Positions 1-11,678 of a stretch of 64,000 nt of DNA are shown piece by piece (position 1 is the stretch's first letter; every line of letters starts with the position of its first letter). The notes beneath the pieces were generated by a model that saw nothing but the letters and a program-made list of their open reading frames with translations, made no database searches and was not told the DNA's origin. Both the position numbers and the translations under genes were made by a program. The stretch comes from Symsagittifera roscoffensis. Taxonomy: Eukaryota; Xenacoelomorpha; Acoela; Convolutidae. The DNA is taken from NCBI RefSeq assembly GCF_963678635.1, contig NC_087065.1, positions 42,721,430-42,785,429 on the forward strand, read 5' to 3'.

Positions 1-1777
1 AGTACAGTTTTCGTAAGACTCAAGTTTTCAATCTTGATGTTGATGTTGTTCAAAAGTTTTGATTTTTTCAATACTATCGTAACCAAAAACTAAGCCTTGA
101 TTTGTTATTTTTTAATTAACTCTCAAATGACACTGTACTGATTGCTCACGGAGTAATGTATTATCAGCTAAGTATTAAGTATTCGAATATTTAAAACAGT
201 TATCTCACGATTTGACAAAAAGGCTATCATTTTCAAAAACATCAATTTTAAATTGGAGGCAAAACACAGATTTACTCACAACACGTGCCTAAAGCCTATT
301 TGCAAAGCCACGTTTGAAGTTTGCGTTATGACTTCTTATTTGTTCTGAGTCTGCTAAAAGATTGGTCTGCTAAATTCCCTGTCGCGATAGATCAATTAAT
401 ATGTCTCAATTCAATTTCTAACGATTTCTAAGACAGGTTACGTTTCCGCTAGCCAGTTAAAAGCGCGAAATATATTGCGAATTAAAAATCTAAAATTGAC
501 CAAATTGGCAATCTGACTGCTTGATTTTTCTGACCCCACAAACCCCATAGTTTAATGAAAAAGTATCCCAGATAAAATATCTTTTTTTTTTAAATTGAGC
601 TCAGGACAACAATAATTTTCGAATGATATATAAAAAGATTCCCCAATTTCAAATACTCGTCACTTTCTTCGGATGCAGAACAAAAAGTATTTGGCAAAAA
701 TGTTGATGAGAACGAGGGTACTACAAGTTTTCTGGAACAATACTGGAACAAGTTTTTAGAAGTAATGCCAAGCAAAAAAAAATGAGAACTAAAATGCAGA
801 CGAGACAAACACTGGAAGTGCGGTGAAATAAACTACTATAACTTGGACATTCGGCGGAAAACACGGGATCTGCGTACCTTAGGAAATGAGTCAAAAGATC
901 CTTCGGAATTGTTTTTCATGCTTGTTTGCTGATAAATATTCAAACTCAAGAATTTTTGTTCAGACATTTTGTTTTGGAGCTTAAAATTTAGATTGTTCGA
1001 TTATTGCAATTAGTTTTCGATTGTTATCTGAGGTTCTATGTTATCATAGGGCTCTATTTTTCTTGTCGCAACAAACCTGCTTCCTTATGGTAAATGTTAG
1101 ATCCGAAGCTTAAGAACCTCTAGCCCTGTTTTCATGATATGATTCCCCGTTCTCTCTGGTTATTTTGTTTCGCTTTTCTTGCTCAAATTTGTCACAACTA
1201 CTGGACAAACAACCACCTTGATCATGAAAAAGTTTCGTTCAAGAATATGAATTAACCGTTTTGCAGATTGTTATGCGGGTTCTTGTAGGACACACCTTTT
1301 ATTGGTCGTAAATTTTGTAGTAGAATTAGAATTTCTATCTTTCTCCCGGTAGCTGGTAACATGAACTGGATCAACCTATATCTGTAATTGGGTAAGGTGG
1401 ATCTGAGCTCCAAAATAAGTAATTCAACGAACGAGAAATTCCGGCTGCTTTTTTGAGATCTCTATCTATTCAAATTCCGTTGGCTGCCCCATCCATCTGA
1501 TATCTTACTGGTCTGGACAAACAAAAGTGAGTGCTGAAAATTTTTTAGTTGGAGTTATAGAAAAGTACCATCTAATATAATTACATCATGGACCTAGACA
1601 GTTGTTTTGGTTCATATCAGTTTTCAAAGTCTGAGATGATATTAATCGGAAATCAAAACCTGATACTGGCTAGTAGTTTTGGTAACTTTTTTCAAAATCC
1701 TTATAAAACATTTGATGCCGCCTCAAATTAATTGTTACATACTTCAACCAGAATTGCATTAATTTGATGATTTACCA
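1..1777. other. Gene-free AT-rich stretch
   Basis: I see no supported gene here: the only open frames are short and without recognisable motifs. Bases about 592-640 resemble the left arm of the TIR element at 12,940 (both contain a stretch starting GAGCTCAGGA, then ACAATA and a TTCRAATGATAT motif), so this is probably a fragment of that family. The rest is unannotated AT-rich DNA. Confidence 0.5.
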
Positions 1778-2774
1778 CCCGCATCCAAGTTTAGGCGCAA
1801 GTATTCGATTATAACAGATTATTATGATGATTTTTTGACAATTATAACTGATTATAATTACCAAAATTGGGTGTTTAAAAGATTTATAGTTGATTATAAT
1901 CGTGATAATTTCCAAGAGATTATAATGTTTTATAATCGATTATAATTGATTATATTTTTTACAAAAAACCCTTACAATCAATTATAATCAATTGATAATC
2001 TCTTATTTTGCCGAAATTTTGTCAGTTCAAAACCACATTTGAATTATATCTTATGGGTTATTATTTTTGTGTCAAAAAAAAAATCTCTAAAAGAGAGATC
2101 TCTTGAACACTTTGGTTCATCGACAAGGTTCATTGAACACTTTACACTTTGGTTCATCAAAAGTTTCATAGACATCCTTTCATATGAGTGGAAAGGCTCG
2201 CGAAGTAAATGAAAAATAAATCTTCTGAATCAAATTTGAAACTAAATTAATTTGCTGATGTTTTGGTGTTTAAAAAGCTTAAAATATGCATTTCAAAACA
2301 GTTCTAATGGGGATGAATTGAAAAATAAACTTATAATTTTGAATTAAATGGAAAACATTAAAAAAATTCTTTATTTTCATAGAAACCAACGTCTACAAAA
2401 AGCATTAAAAAAGCAATTTACATGCAACTTCGAAGACAACATGGACAAGCAAATAGAATTATAATCAATTATGATCGATTATAATGGATTTTTGTGCAAA
2501 ACTACGGAACTAGAAATTTGAATAAACATAATGGATTATAATCAATTATAATCGATTATAATTGTATCGAAAAATAGACGAATAAATAATCGATTATAAT
2601 CCATTATAATGGATTATAATGGATTATAATTAATTATAGTTTGATTTTAAAAAGAAAGATTATAATCGACTATTAATTGATTAAAATCAATTGTTTCTCA
2701 ATTTTAGTAAGACTGGTACTAAAATCGTAATGTAATCGATTATTAACGCTTGAAAGCTTGAACCTGGATGCGGG
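1778..2774. mobile_element. Putative TIR element rich in ATTATAATC palindromes
   Basis: The left edge reads CCCGCATCCAAGTTT and the right edge is its near-perfect inverse, CCCGCATCCAGGTTC when read on the other strand, about 1 kb apart. Between them are two blocks (about 1,800-1,990 and 2,455-2,720) filled with short palindromic words such as TTATAATCGATTATAA and TAATGGATTATAATGGATTA. No transposase is visible, so this would be non-autonomous. No target-site duplication is obvious at the edges. Similar ATTATAATC words occur thinly at 7,500-7,760 and around 49,010. Confidence 0.45.
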
Positions 2775-3500
2775 CATCGTATTCCAACTAATAATTTCGC
2801 AGCTTGCATGGGAGGTCCTCGGAAAAAACATATAGTCAACTTGCTTTCCATAAGCCAAAGTTAGAACTAAATTTTGGATAAACTTTGCCCTTTTTAATAA
2901 AGAGAAAACGGTGGTTGCTTGAAAACAACTTATCAGAAGAAATTAAACAGATAAAACTGTTGTGTGATTATTATGAGATTTTGTGCTACGTTTTCGTAAA
3001 ATTGGAAACTTCAAATTACGAGGCAGCAGTTTTTACCAGAAGTCATTTCAAGGACTTGTTCTTTCCTTCCATGTCCTGTGTCGTACCTTAACATATGATC
3101 GTATTATTTTTCGAATCCGAACAGTTTGATAAACCAAGAAATCTAGACGAGGTGAGATAAAACAACTAGTTGATAGACACTATTAATTGACAACTGAGCT
3201 GGAGCTCAAGAACAACGCAGACCTAATGCCTATCAAGGTCAACCGAGCAAGTAATATGATAGTTAGCACAGTAAGTTCAACATAAAGGTACTTGTCAGTT
3301 TAACATAAAGGTACATATCATATATGATAAGTTTATCAATCCGAGCCGGATGACATTCACCCTCAACGAGAAATTTAGGAAAAAACATTGTTTTCTATTT
3401 GAGTTTTTTAGTCCCTGAGGGACTTTACTTTTCAACTTGTCCTTCTTTCTCGTTTGCTCTCAATTTTTATTTCGAACCTGTTGTAAGTTTTTGTCTGTCT
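2775..3500. other. No feature seen
   Basis: AT-rich sequence with only short open frames. None has a recognisable motif or coding-like composition. Confidence 0.4.
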
Positions 3501-3508
3501 CGTTATTG

Positions 3509-4034
3509 TTATCGTCTTTCACGTTTTTTTTCCTGTTCTTCGTGCGTTTGATTATCGTCCTCCTTTTCTTTCGTAACTTTTTCCTCCTCGTTTTTTTCCT
3601 TCACGAAAAAAATATCTGTATTGTGGTTACTTGGGCTGTCCGTACCTGGGGCAGTTAAAACAACAACTTCTGCTGCTTGTTTTTTTCTTGTTCTTAGGGC
3701 AAATCGATTCAAGAAAATTTACGCAGGCCTCGTACTCCGAAGTCTTGTATGTGAATCCCATTTCTTGTTTTAACGATTTTAAACTTGGCTTAGAGCATGT
3801 TTCCGGTTTGTCTGTTGGAAAATCAATCTCAAATCGTAACGTTGTTTTAACTTCACGATTTCTCATGTTTATCGTATTGATCGGAACTGGGTCACCGAGG
3901 GCGTTTGCAAGTGTCGATTGTCGATTCCGTGTGAATTTTCTGGTTGGCATGTCGGAGTTTGTTGGAGGGGTAGGTTTCTGGTTGAGTCGTTTGGGTGAGG
4001 GAGTATTCCTTGGTGAGGACATCGCAATAATCAA
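3509..4034 (-). pseudogene. Decayed basic ORF, copy 1 of an inverted pair
   Basis: On the minus strand an open frame of 135 codons runs from 4,034 to 3,627, and a second frame overlapping its end continues to 3,509 with a Lys/Glu-rich tail. The product is basic and low in hydrophobics, with ordered landmarks: a SPKRL-PP block, TRKFTRNRQSTL, GDPVPI, an EMGF block, ACVNFLESI and a terminal CFNCPRYG that resembles part of a retroelement zinc knuckle. The same landmarks occur in the same order in the plus-strand copy at 4,726-5,150, so this is a real, once-coding family. Function is not known. The knuckle-like Cys pair and basic composition would fit an ORF1/Gag-like protein of a non-LTR element, but that is inference. 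Confidence 0.5.
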
Positions 4035-4492
4035 CTATTTGTCGCGGAATCTAGTCGGATCGGCAATAGCTCCAGTGAGCTCAATGAGTTTTTTGTTGCG
4101 GCATCAATTAACTTGATTGCCAATTTCAATATGATTGCCCAACTCATTCTGAATGGCTTAGCCAAAAAGAAACGCGCATCGTTTCAGCTGATCAAAAAGC
4201 GGGCAGAATTTGAAAGAGCACTAATAAGCCAATCAATTGAAACCTAAAGTGCAATTCAAATGTTCCGGACAATTCGAAATTGGTCAGTCAGATCCAAGTA
4301 GAAACGATCATTACCCCAAATGCCCCAAGAAATCGGCTGACTGAGAAAGAGAAAAAAATTAATTTTAATTCAAAAGAAGAAGTTGATAGAATTTAATAAA
4401 ATTTTGAGACAACGAAATGATTACAAAAATTTTACGGATCGTGCAGACTACCACACATAATCGACTTTGTTGCATACAAATCCGCAAAAAAT

Positions 4493-5450
4493 ATGGGACC
4501 ACGTGCACGTTATGAAAACAAAGAACAGCCAAACTCGCCACGACATCCGATATTAAAGGAAGATGAGAGCACAGGGTTTATAAAAAAGCTAATGAGAAAA
4601 GAAAAAAAGGAGTTGCAGGAAAGCCTAAAAACAAGGGCGAAAACACTGACAGGCAAGAGAACAGTACAAAACAGGACAAACGTGCTCAAGACTCCAGCTA
4701 GGGGGATGCATTCAGCGCTGAAACCTTGGTTGCACAAAACAGTTCACAAACGACGACGGAAAAGCCAGAATTAAAACCAGCAACCTTGTCATGCCTTGGA
4801 TTGTCGTCAACATCCGGGAACTTGGCACCAACCCCGAAAAGACTGGACACAAAAAAGAAGCCACCTCAACTACCAAGGGAATCAGTCGAAGCAACCAGAA
4901 AGTTTCCCAGGAACCGAAAATCGGCCCTCACGGTAGTTTCAGGAAACCCAGTACTAATTAGTGAGAAAACACAGGCCAGAAATAACTTAAACATCAAAAA
5001 CCTGTCTAATGAAATGAATTTTGTTTAAAAATTGCTTGAAATTTAGGCTTGTGTAAAGTTCCTGGAGACAATTAAACCTAAACCAAGCAACAAGAAAACT
5101 CGATGTCGTCGATCTGGTGTCACCAACATACAACTCAAACCGATATGACTTGAACTGAGGGGTCCTAATTGTTCTGGACAGGAATAAAAAAAGGAAGCAG
5201 AAGCGGACAAAAAAAAACCAGACTAAGCAAGCTAATTTCGAGAAAGAGCAGAAAATAAAAAAGCCAACCCAACCGAAGGGCCTGAGAAGAATTCAGAAGA
5301 CGAGGATGTTGAAACAACAATCGGCACCAGAAGAAAAGCAAGCATAGGATTTAAAAAATCAGAACTTTCAGAGCAAGAAAAGTTCAAAGCAACGACAAGC
5401 CCACGGGGAGAAGTCCGAAAGGAACTATGAAACTCCAGACCCAAACCCAT
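4493..5450 (+). pseudogene. Decayed basic ORF, copy 2 of an inverted pair
   Basis: A lysine/arginine-rich frame (4,493-4,774) overlaps a second frame (4,726-5,028). The second has PTPKRL-PP, TRKFPRNRKSAL and GNPVLI blocks matching copy 1. The same frame continues past two stops (5,026 and 5,044) into ACVKFLETIKPK and a Lys/Arg/Cys stretch, again matching copy 1, and then into a Glu/Lys-rich region up to about 5,430. The two copies point away from each other across a centre at about 4,035-4,490. Stops and frame changes show it is dead. No transposase or reverse transcriptase accompanies it. Confidence 0.5.
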
Positions 5451-5889
5451 TATGAAACCCAGTTTTTTATGATCTGTTTGAATCTGCCATTAATCGTCCT
5501 GAATATTGGCAAAACTTTGAAGTACAAAAAAGAGGTTTTATTGCTACATTTATGCTGATTGTATGAACTTGATAGTTGTGTGCGTTTGGTTGTAGGTTGC
5601 GTGCGTAGCGGTTTTCAAAGCGAAGAATAAATGCTTACCAACCAGTTGTTCGATGCTTATGGTTCGTTATTCGGTTTATCGAATCGTGCGGATTATAATT
5701 TAGACTTCCCTCTACTTTGTCGTAGGACAACATGTAGAATTGAAATGGTTTTATACTTGTGCTGAGGGGCGGATCTAAGTTATTCTCGAGGGAAAAGGGC
5801 AGTATTTGAATTGTAAAATCTTCTTTTTAGTTTGACCACATTAACCCAGCTATCAATTTTAGGAGCTATCGTTTTTAAGAACTTCTTAG
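5451..5889. other. No feature seen
   Basis: Short non-coding stretch. A GAGGGGCGGATCTAAG word at about 5,764 resembles the end of the neighbouring foldback family and may be a fragment. Confidence 0.35.
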
Positions 5890-6530
5890 ATCAGGGGCGG
5901 ATTTAGGGGGGGGGGGGCGGACGCCCCCCCCCCCCCTCAGGGATTCGACCCCCTGCCGACCCAAAGGGTCCCCCCTTTGATACTTTTTAAGAAATCCATT
6001 TTTGGCCGACCGACCGTAAAAATTTTCTAAAGGCGCCTTCGGCGCCAATATATACTAATTTTGAGGGGGGAGCGCGCGCCGAAAAAACGCAATTTTTCGG
6101 TCAAAATTTTCCAAAAAGTGCCTAAAAACGCCTTTTTTGACCTGTTTTTTCAAAATTTTGCCTGCGGCGCAAAAAATTTGGCCAAAATAGGGACAAAATC
6201 GTGCTTTGGGAGAGCTCGAAAAATCAATTTGGTCGACCTAAAAAAAAAAGGTCGTCAAAATTTCCGAAAAATTTTTGAAAATCCGCCCCCCCCCCCCTCG
6301 AGAAAATGCTAGATCCGCCCTTGTCTTAGATACTTTTGAAAATTTGCATTTTTGGCGCCCACTCCACTTCGAATAAGTTATTTTGGGGTCAAAGGTGCTT
6401 TAGAAAAATTTTAGGGCAGGTAGGCCAAAAATGGATGTCGTAAGGTAGTATCAAAAGGGGAACCTTTTGGTGGTTAAGGGGTCGAACCCTTGCAAAAGGA
6501 ATCATCCCCGAAATCACCCCTGACTAGGCT
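5890..6530. mobile_element. Foldback/MITE-like element, GGGGCGGATTTAGG family
   Basis: It begins TCAGGGGCGGATTTAGG and ends with the near-inverse GATTTC/ATCACCCCTGA, and an internal end (AGATCCGCCCTTG) lies at about 6,310-6,324. Bases about 6,340-6,530 are an inverted, diverged copy of about 5,890-6,050: both hold the GACCC, AAAGGG, ATCCATTTTTGGCC and AAAGGCGCC landmarks in opposite order. Runs of 10 or more G or C lie at the edges. There is no transposase, and the one longer open frame inside (6,061-6,312) is a by-product. Relatives lie at about 27,936-28,200, 32,041-32,455, 34,008-34,075, 35,020-35,190 and 46,084-46,283. Confidence 0.6.
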
Positions 6531-7309
6531 AATTAATGAAATAATTCAGAAAAAAAACGTACTTATGAAGTTATAGGAGCAAACAAATGGGCAGTGACAG
6601 GCAAAAAACTCGGCTGGCATAAAACACAAAACTCTTAATTATTGTCAAAGCAAAATTTGTACTCAAAAAAATATTACAAATCACAATTTTTCTCACATTT
6701 CACAAATTGCGCGGCAATCAGAATTAAGTTAAAGCTATTAAAGGTACAGGTGAGCCTGATCACCACCAGTCTGCTCTGTTGATTGAAATTTAACTCTGTT
6801 GATTTATGCTTTCATTTGCTCTGTTGATTGAAAATGTTTGATTTCTCAATTGCTCAAATTTTTGTTTTCTCAGTAAGGCGAGTTTGAGTTTGCACGGATT
6901 TTTTGTTGTTGTTTTGCAATCATAGAAACTATGCTAGCTTCAAACTTAGGCTAGTCGAGCGGTCACTGAGCAAAACACTGAAATGTGATTGCCCGAACAG
7001 AGCTCCCATAGATCAGAATCGGTTATTTTGTCATTTTTAGTCAGTATCTCATAAAACTACAAAAAATTACGATAATAGTTGTATGGGTTATAGTCGTAAT
7101 GTTTTTACGTCATTATGCTCTATTAAAACTGAATATAATCAATTCTAATAGATTTTTTGAGACGTTTTTGATGAAATATAAAGTTTTGTTGTATATTTAT
7201 CTCACATCTTGTTTAGTGCAATGTCCAGTTGCTACGTCTTATATTTCACCCTTCAATTTTATATTCTACATAAATTTCTACACTTTATCCCCTTCCCCCA
7301 CGTTTACTA
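6531..7309. other. No feature seen
   Basis: AT-rich, non-coding. A short direct repeat of CTCTGTTGATT occurs three times between about 6,773 and 6,832. Confidence 0.35.
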
Positions 7310-7430
7310 GTGGGTAGCGTTTAAAAACTAATAGGTGGGTTTCGTTAACTGGAGGGCGTGGGGTTTGTGGAAAACTGGGAGAAGGGTGGGGTGGGTTTGG
7401 TAAACTTCGGGATGCGGTCTGTTGAACGTA
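7310..7430. repeat. G-rich degenerate minisatellite
   Basis: Imperfect GGTGGGTTT/GGGGTTTG units separated by AACT or AACTGG words. It is close to the reverse complement of the C-rich block at 47,045-47,335, which repeats CACCTGAACC and AACCCACCCC words, so the two probably belong to one dispersed minisatellite family. Confidence 0.4.
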
Positions 7431-7769
7431 TTTGATTTCTTACCTTTTTGCCTAAAATAACTGTAAAAACATGGCATAGTTTCTTGGTCGAAATTAGTAT
7501 AAATTAATTGAATTTAGTTCTGAATTTAAAAAGATCTTCGATTATGATTGATTATATTGGATTTTTTTCAAGAGTTATAAATTATAATGCGAGAATATCG
7601 TGACAAAAAAAATGAATTTCAGTGCCAAAATGAATGGCTTTAAATCGAATATAATTGGACTAATATGTTTTTTTTAGAATATAAAAATTTATAATGACAA
7701 TATAATATATTTTGTGATCTGAGTTTTGCATCTGTAATGGATTATAAAGTTTTTTTTTGTCCCGGAAGT

Positions 7770-9788
7770 CCACTGTAATCGAATAAAACTCATGGGTACT
7801 CGGTTGCTCATGAATATAACAGACCTTTAGAGCTTGGACAGTCCATCAGGTTCTATATAAAAGGAACTTGGCATTGTGAAGAAAAGCTATCTTTTGGCGT
7901 TATGAGTCTCTTCATAAACTTTTTGATTTTTCAGGACCAAAAAGTCTGAAAAAAAATAGGAAACAAACTTAGATCAGGACAAGACAGGCAGCGAATCAAT
8001 TTGAGATGAAGAAAACTATTAAAAAATGTAATAACACCCGAATACCCAAAAGAGAGACTAAAATTTTTTAAAAAGACCTAATTCTAGACGTTTTGCAAAA
8101 GTGTCAATCGAATTAAAAACTGTGCCGATATTTCTTTTAAGGTATCAATTTTGTCATTAGCTCACATTTCTGATTTTATTCAGTTTTGTTTTGACATCAA
8201 TTTTGTTTATTGATATTTTTCGGAGATCTCAAATCTTCTTGATTGAACAATCTATATCAGAAAACCTCCCGCTTTTCAGTTTAAATTCGTGTTTGATAAA
8301 AACATAAAAACAGGTTTATGAAAAAGGGGATTTTATGATTGTTTTTGAGACGCTTTCAACAGTTTTTACGTTTCCTCAAAAACTGCTCGACCAATTTTCG
8401 AAAAAGTAAGGCTAGTGGAGAGTCCGCCCAATCTTCTATATGCCGGAAAGTCTCTTTTAAATATAACCCACTTTCTACATTTTTTAAAATTTTCTTTTAA
8501 TTTCTGAGCAGCAGCACCCCAAGTATGAGATGGTGGTTTCAATGGATAAAACATGAAAGTTATGGCCCTCAGAAAAGTCAAACTTTCTAAATGTTGACAA
8601 TTTTTTTTGGAAATTTTTGAAATTTCTCAAAAACCACCCTCCAAAATTTCAGATTTTGATTTCATTATGTAGCACGGGTCGTGAAAAACTCCCCTGCATA
8701 AGAGGTTGCGTCCATTTTTCCGACACAAAAAAAATAACCTTCAGGAAATGACTTTTTAACCATTTGTAAACTTTTTGACTTTTCACAATAACTACCCTCC
8801 AAGATCTGAGACTTTAGTTTCAATAACTAGACCGAGTTGAATCAAGCTCCCATGTTTGAGAGGATATGCGCAAGGTTTTGTTGACAAAATTATGGCCCTC
8901 AGAAAAGTCAAACTTTTGATTTTTTGACTGTTTTTTTTAAACTTTTTGAATTGTCTCGAAACTTTCTTCACAAATCTGAGATTTTGGTTTCAATATAACA
9001 AACAAAGTTGAGCTAAAATCCCTTGTGTAAGCGCCCACGTTCCAATTTTCTATTGAGAAAAGTTATTTTTGGCCTTCAGAAATCAATGTATTGATTTTTC
9101 GACCGTTTTTTGAAACTTCTTGACTTTTCTCAAAAACCACTTTCCCGAATCTAAGATTTTGGTTTCAATGGATAAAACGAGTTATAAGAAGCTCCCCTGT
9201 AAAAGCGCCCATGTCCAAATTTTCTAACAAAAAATTTATGGCTCTCAGAAAAATCAATGTTTTGATTTTTTGTCCTATTTTTGAAACTTTTTGGCTCTCC
9301 TCAAAAACAACTCATTCAATATCAAGGGCGTAATCGAGGTAACAGTTTTTGATCAATGCTTTCGCAAATATGATTGATTTTATTAAGAATTGTCAATTAA
9401 AAATAGTCCTGAAATTCAAAGAAGTTTGAAGTCAAGTATTTTATTTTGTGAAATTGCTTCAAGAATCTTTATCATTCTTGTAGTTCGTAGTTCAGACTCT
9501 TACATAGGTTGCGATGATTGTTTTTGTTCAGTAAGGTCTTTAAAAATTTTTCAGGCTGAAATTTAGTTTTTCGCTTTTTGAGTTTTGATATCTTTTTAAG
9601 ATCAATTAATTTCCTCTGTTAAAAAGAAGGCAAAGATCACTATTGAACAGTGAAACTGTCAAGGCACGAAAAACGAGGTTGGCTACTAATTTTTAAATTG
9701 GAATTTAATTTTCAGATATTCCAGCGAAATAAAAATTTTACTTATTGATTTATTTTTCTCAACTTCGGTTAAGTTCTGTTAAAAAAAA
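7770..9788 (+). repeat. Long direct duplication, copy 1 (about 170-bp monomers)
   Basis: Starts at CCACTGTAATCGAATAAAAC and ends at TTAAGTTCTGTTAAAAAA. It is nearly identical to 9,791-11,678. Within it a CTCAGAAAAGTCAAACTT-like landmark recurs at about 8,571, 8,741 (diverged), 8,901, 9,078 and 9,247, a period of about 160-177 bp. Each monomer also carries TTTTCTCAAAAACCAC, CTGAGATTTTGGTTTCAATG and GCTCCCCTG landmarks. No coding capacity. Copy 1 keeps about 127 bp (around 9,217-9,344) that copy 2 lacks. Confidence 0.85.
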
Positions 9789-9790
9789 GC

Positions 9791-11678
9791 CCACTGTAAT
9801 CGAATAAAACTCATGGGTACTCGGTTGCTCATGAATAAAACGGACCTTTAGAGCTTGGACAGTCCATCAAGTTCTATATAAAAGGAACTTGGCATTGTGA
9901 AGAAAAGCAATCTTTTGGCGTTATGAGTCTCTTCATAAACTTTTTGATGTTTCAGGACCAAAAAGTCTGAAAAAAAATAGGAAACAAACTTAGATCAGGA
10001 CAAGACAGGCAGCGAATCAATTTGAGATGAAGAAAACTATTAAAAAATGTAATAACACCCGAATACCCAAAAGAGAGACTAAAATTTCTTAAAAATACCT
10101 AATTCTAGACGTTTTGCAAAAGTGTCAATCGAATTAAAAACTGTGCCGATATTTCTTTTAAGGTATCAATTTTGTCATTAGCTCACATTTTTGATTTTAT
10201 TCAGTTTTGTTTTGACATCAATTTTGTTTATTGATATTTTTCCGAGATCTCAAAAATTCTTGATTGAACAATCTATATCAGAAATCCTCCCGCTTTTCAG
10301 TTTAAATTCGTGTTTGATAAAAACATAAAAACAGGTTTATGAAAAAGGGGATTTTATGATTGTTTTCGAGACGCTTTCAACAGTTTTTACGTTTCCTCAA
10401 AAACTGCTCGACCAATTTTCGAAAAAGTATCGCTAGTGGAAAGTCCGCCCAATCTTCTATATGCCGGAAAGTCTCTTTTAAATATAACCCACTTTCTATT
10501 TTTTTAAACTTTTCTTTTAATATCTGAGCAGCAGCACCCCAAGTATGAGTTTGTGGTTTCAATGGATAAAACATGAAAGTTACGGCCCTCAGAAAAGTCA
10601 AACTTTCTAAATGTTGACAATTTTTTTGGAAATTTTTGAAATTTCTCAAAAACCACCCTCCAAAATTTCAGATTCTGATTTCATTATAAAGCATGGGTCG
10701 TGAAAAACTCCCCTGCATAAGGGGTTGCGTCCATTTTTCCGACACAAAAAAATAACCTTCAGGAAATGACTTTTTAACCATTTGTAAATTTTTTGACTTT
10801 TCACAATAACTACCCTCGCAGATCTGAGACTTTAGTTTCAATAACTAGACCGAGTTGAATCAAGCTCCCATGTTTGAGAGGATATGAGCAAGGTTTTGTT
10901 GACAAAATTATGGCCCTCAGAAAAGTCAAACTTTTGATTTTTTGACTGTTTTTTTTAAACTTTTTGAATTGTCTCGAAACTTTCTTCACAAATCTGAGAT
11001 TTTGGTTTCAATATAACAAACAAAGTTGAGCTAAAATCCCTTGTGTAAGCGCCCACGTTCCAATTTTCTATTGAGAAAAGTTATTTTTGGCCTTCAGAAA
11101 TCAATGTATTGATTTTTCGACCGTTTTTTGAAACTTCTTGACTTTTCTCAAAAACCACTTTCCCGAATCTAAGATTTTGGTTTCAATGGATAAAACGAGT
11201 TATAAGAAGCTCCCCTGTAAAAGCGCCCATGTCCAGTTTTTGATCAATGCTTTCGCAAATATGATTGATTTTATTAAGAATTGTCAATTAAAAATAGTCC
11301 TGAAATTCAAAGAAGTTTGAAGTCAAGTATTTTATTTTGTGAAATTGCTTCAAGAATCTTTATCATTCTTGTAGTTCGTAGTTCAGACTCTTACATAGGT
11401 TGCGATGATTGTTTTTGTTCAGTAAGGTCTTTAAAAATTTTTCAGGCTGAAATTTAGTTTTTCGCTTTTTGAGTTTTGATATCTTTTTAAGATCAATTAA
11501 TTTCCTCTGTTAAAAAGAAGGCAAAGATCACTATTGAACAGTGAAACTGTCAAGGCACGAAAAACGAGGTTGGCTACTAATTTTTAAATTGGAATTTAAT
11601 TTTCAGATATTCCAGCGAAATAAAAATTTTACTTATTGATTTATTTTTCTGAAATTGGGTTAAGTTCTGTTAAAAAAA
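9791..11678 (+). repeat. Long direct duplication, copy 2
   Basis: Same order and orientation as copy 1, with scattered substitutions and a few single-base indels. Relative to copy 1 it lacks about 127 bp, close to three quarters of one monomer, at about 11,235. It abuts copy 1 with only two bases between, so this is a tandem duplication of a block and not two independent insertions. Confidence 0.85.

Noticed and set aside
3631-4116. 161-codon plus-strand frame
   Set aside because: It is antisense to the minus-strand ORF whose homologue at 4,726-5,150 shows which strand was coding.
5937-5960. B-box-like GGATTCGACCCC, as in a tRNA or SINE
   Set aside because: It is part of the foldback family, has no A-box at the right distance and no tRNA fold.
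6061-6312. 83-codon basic frame
   Set aside because: It lies wholly inside the foldback element and is not kept open in the other copies.
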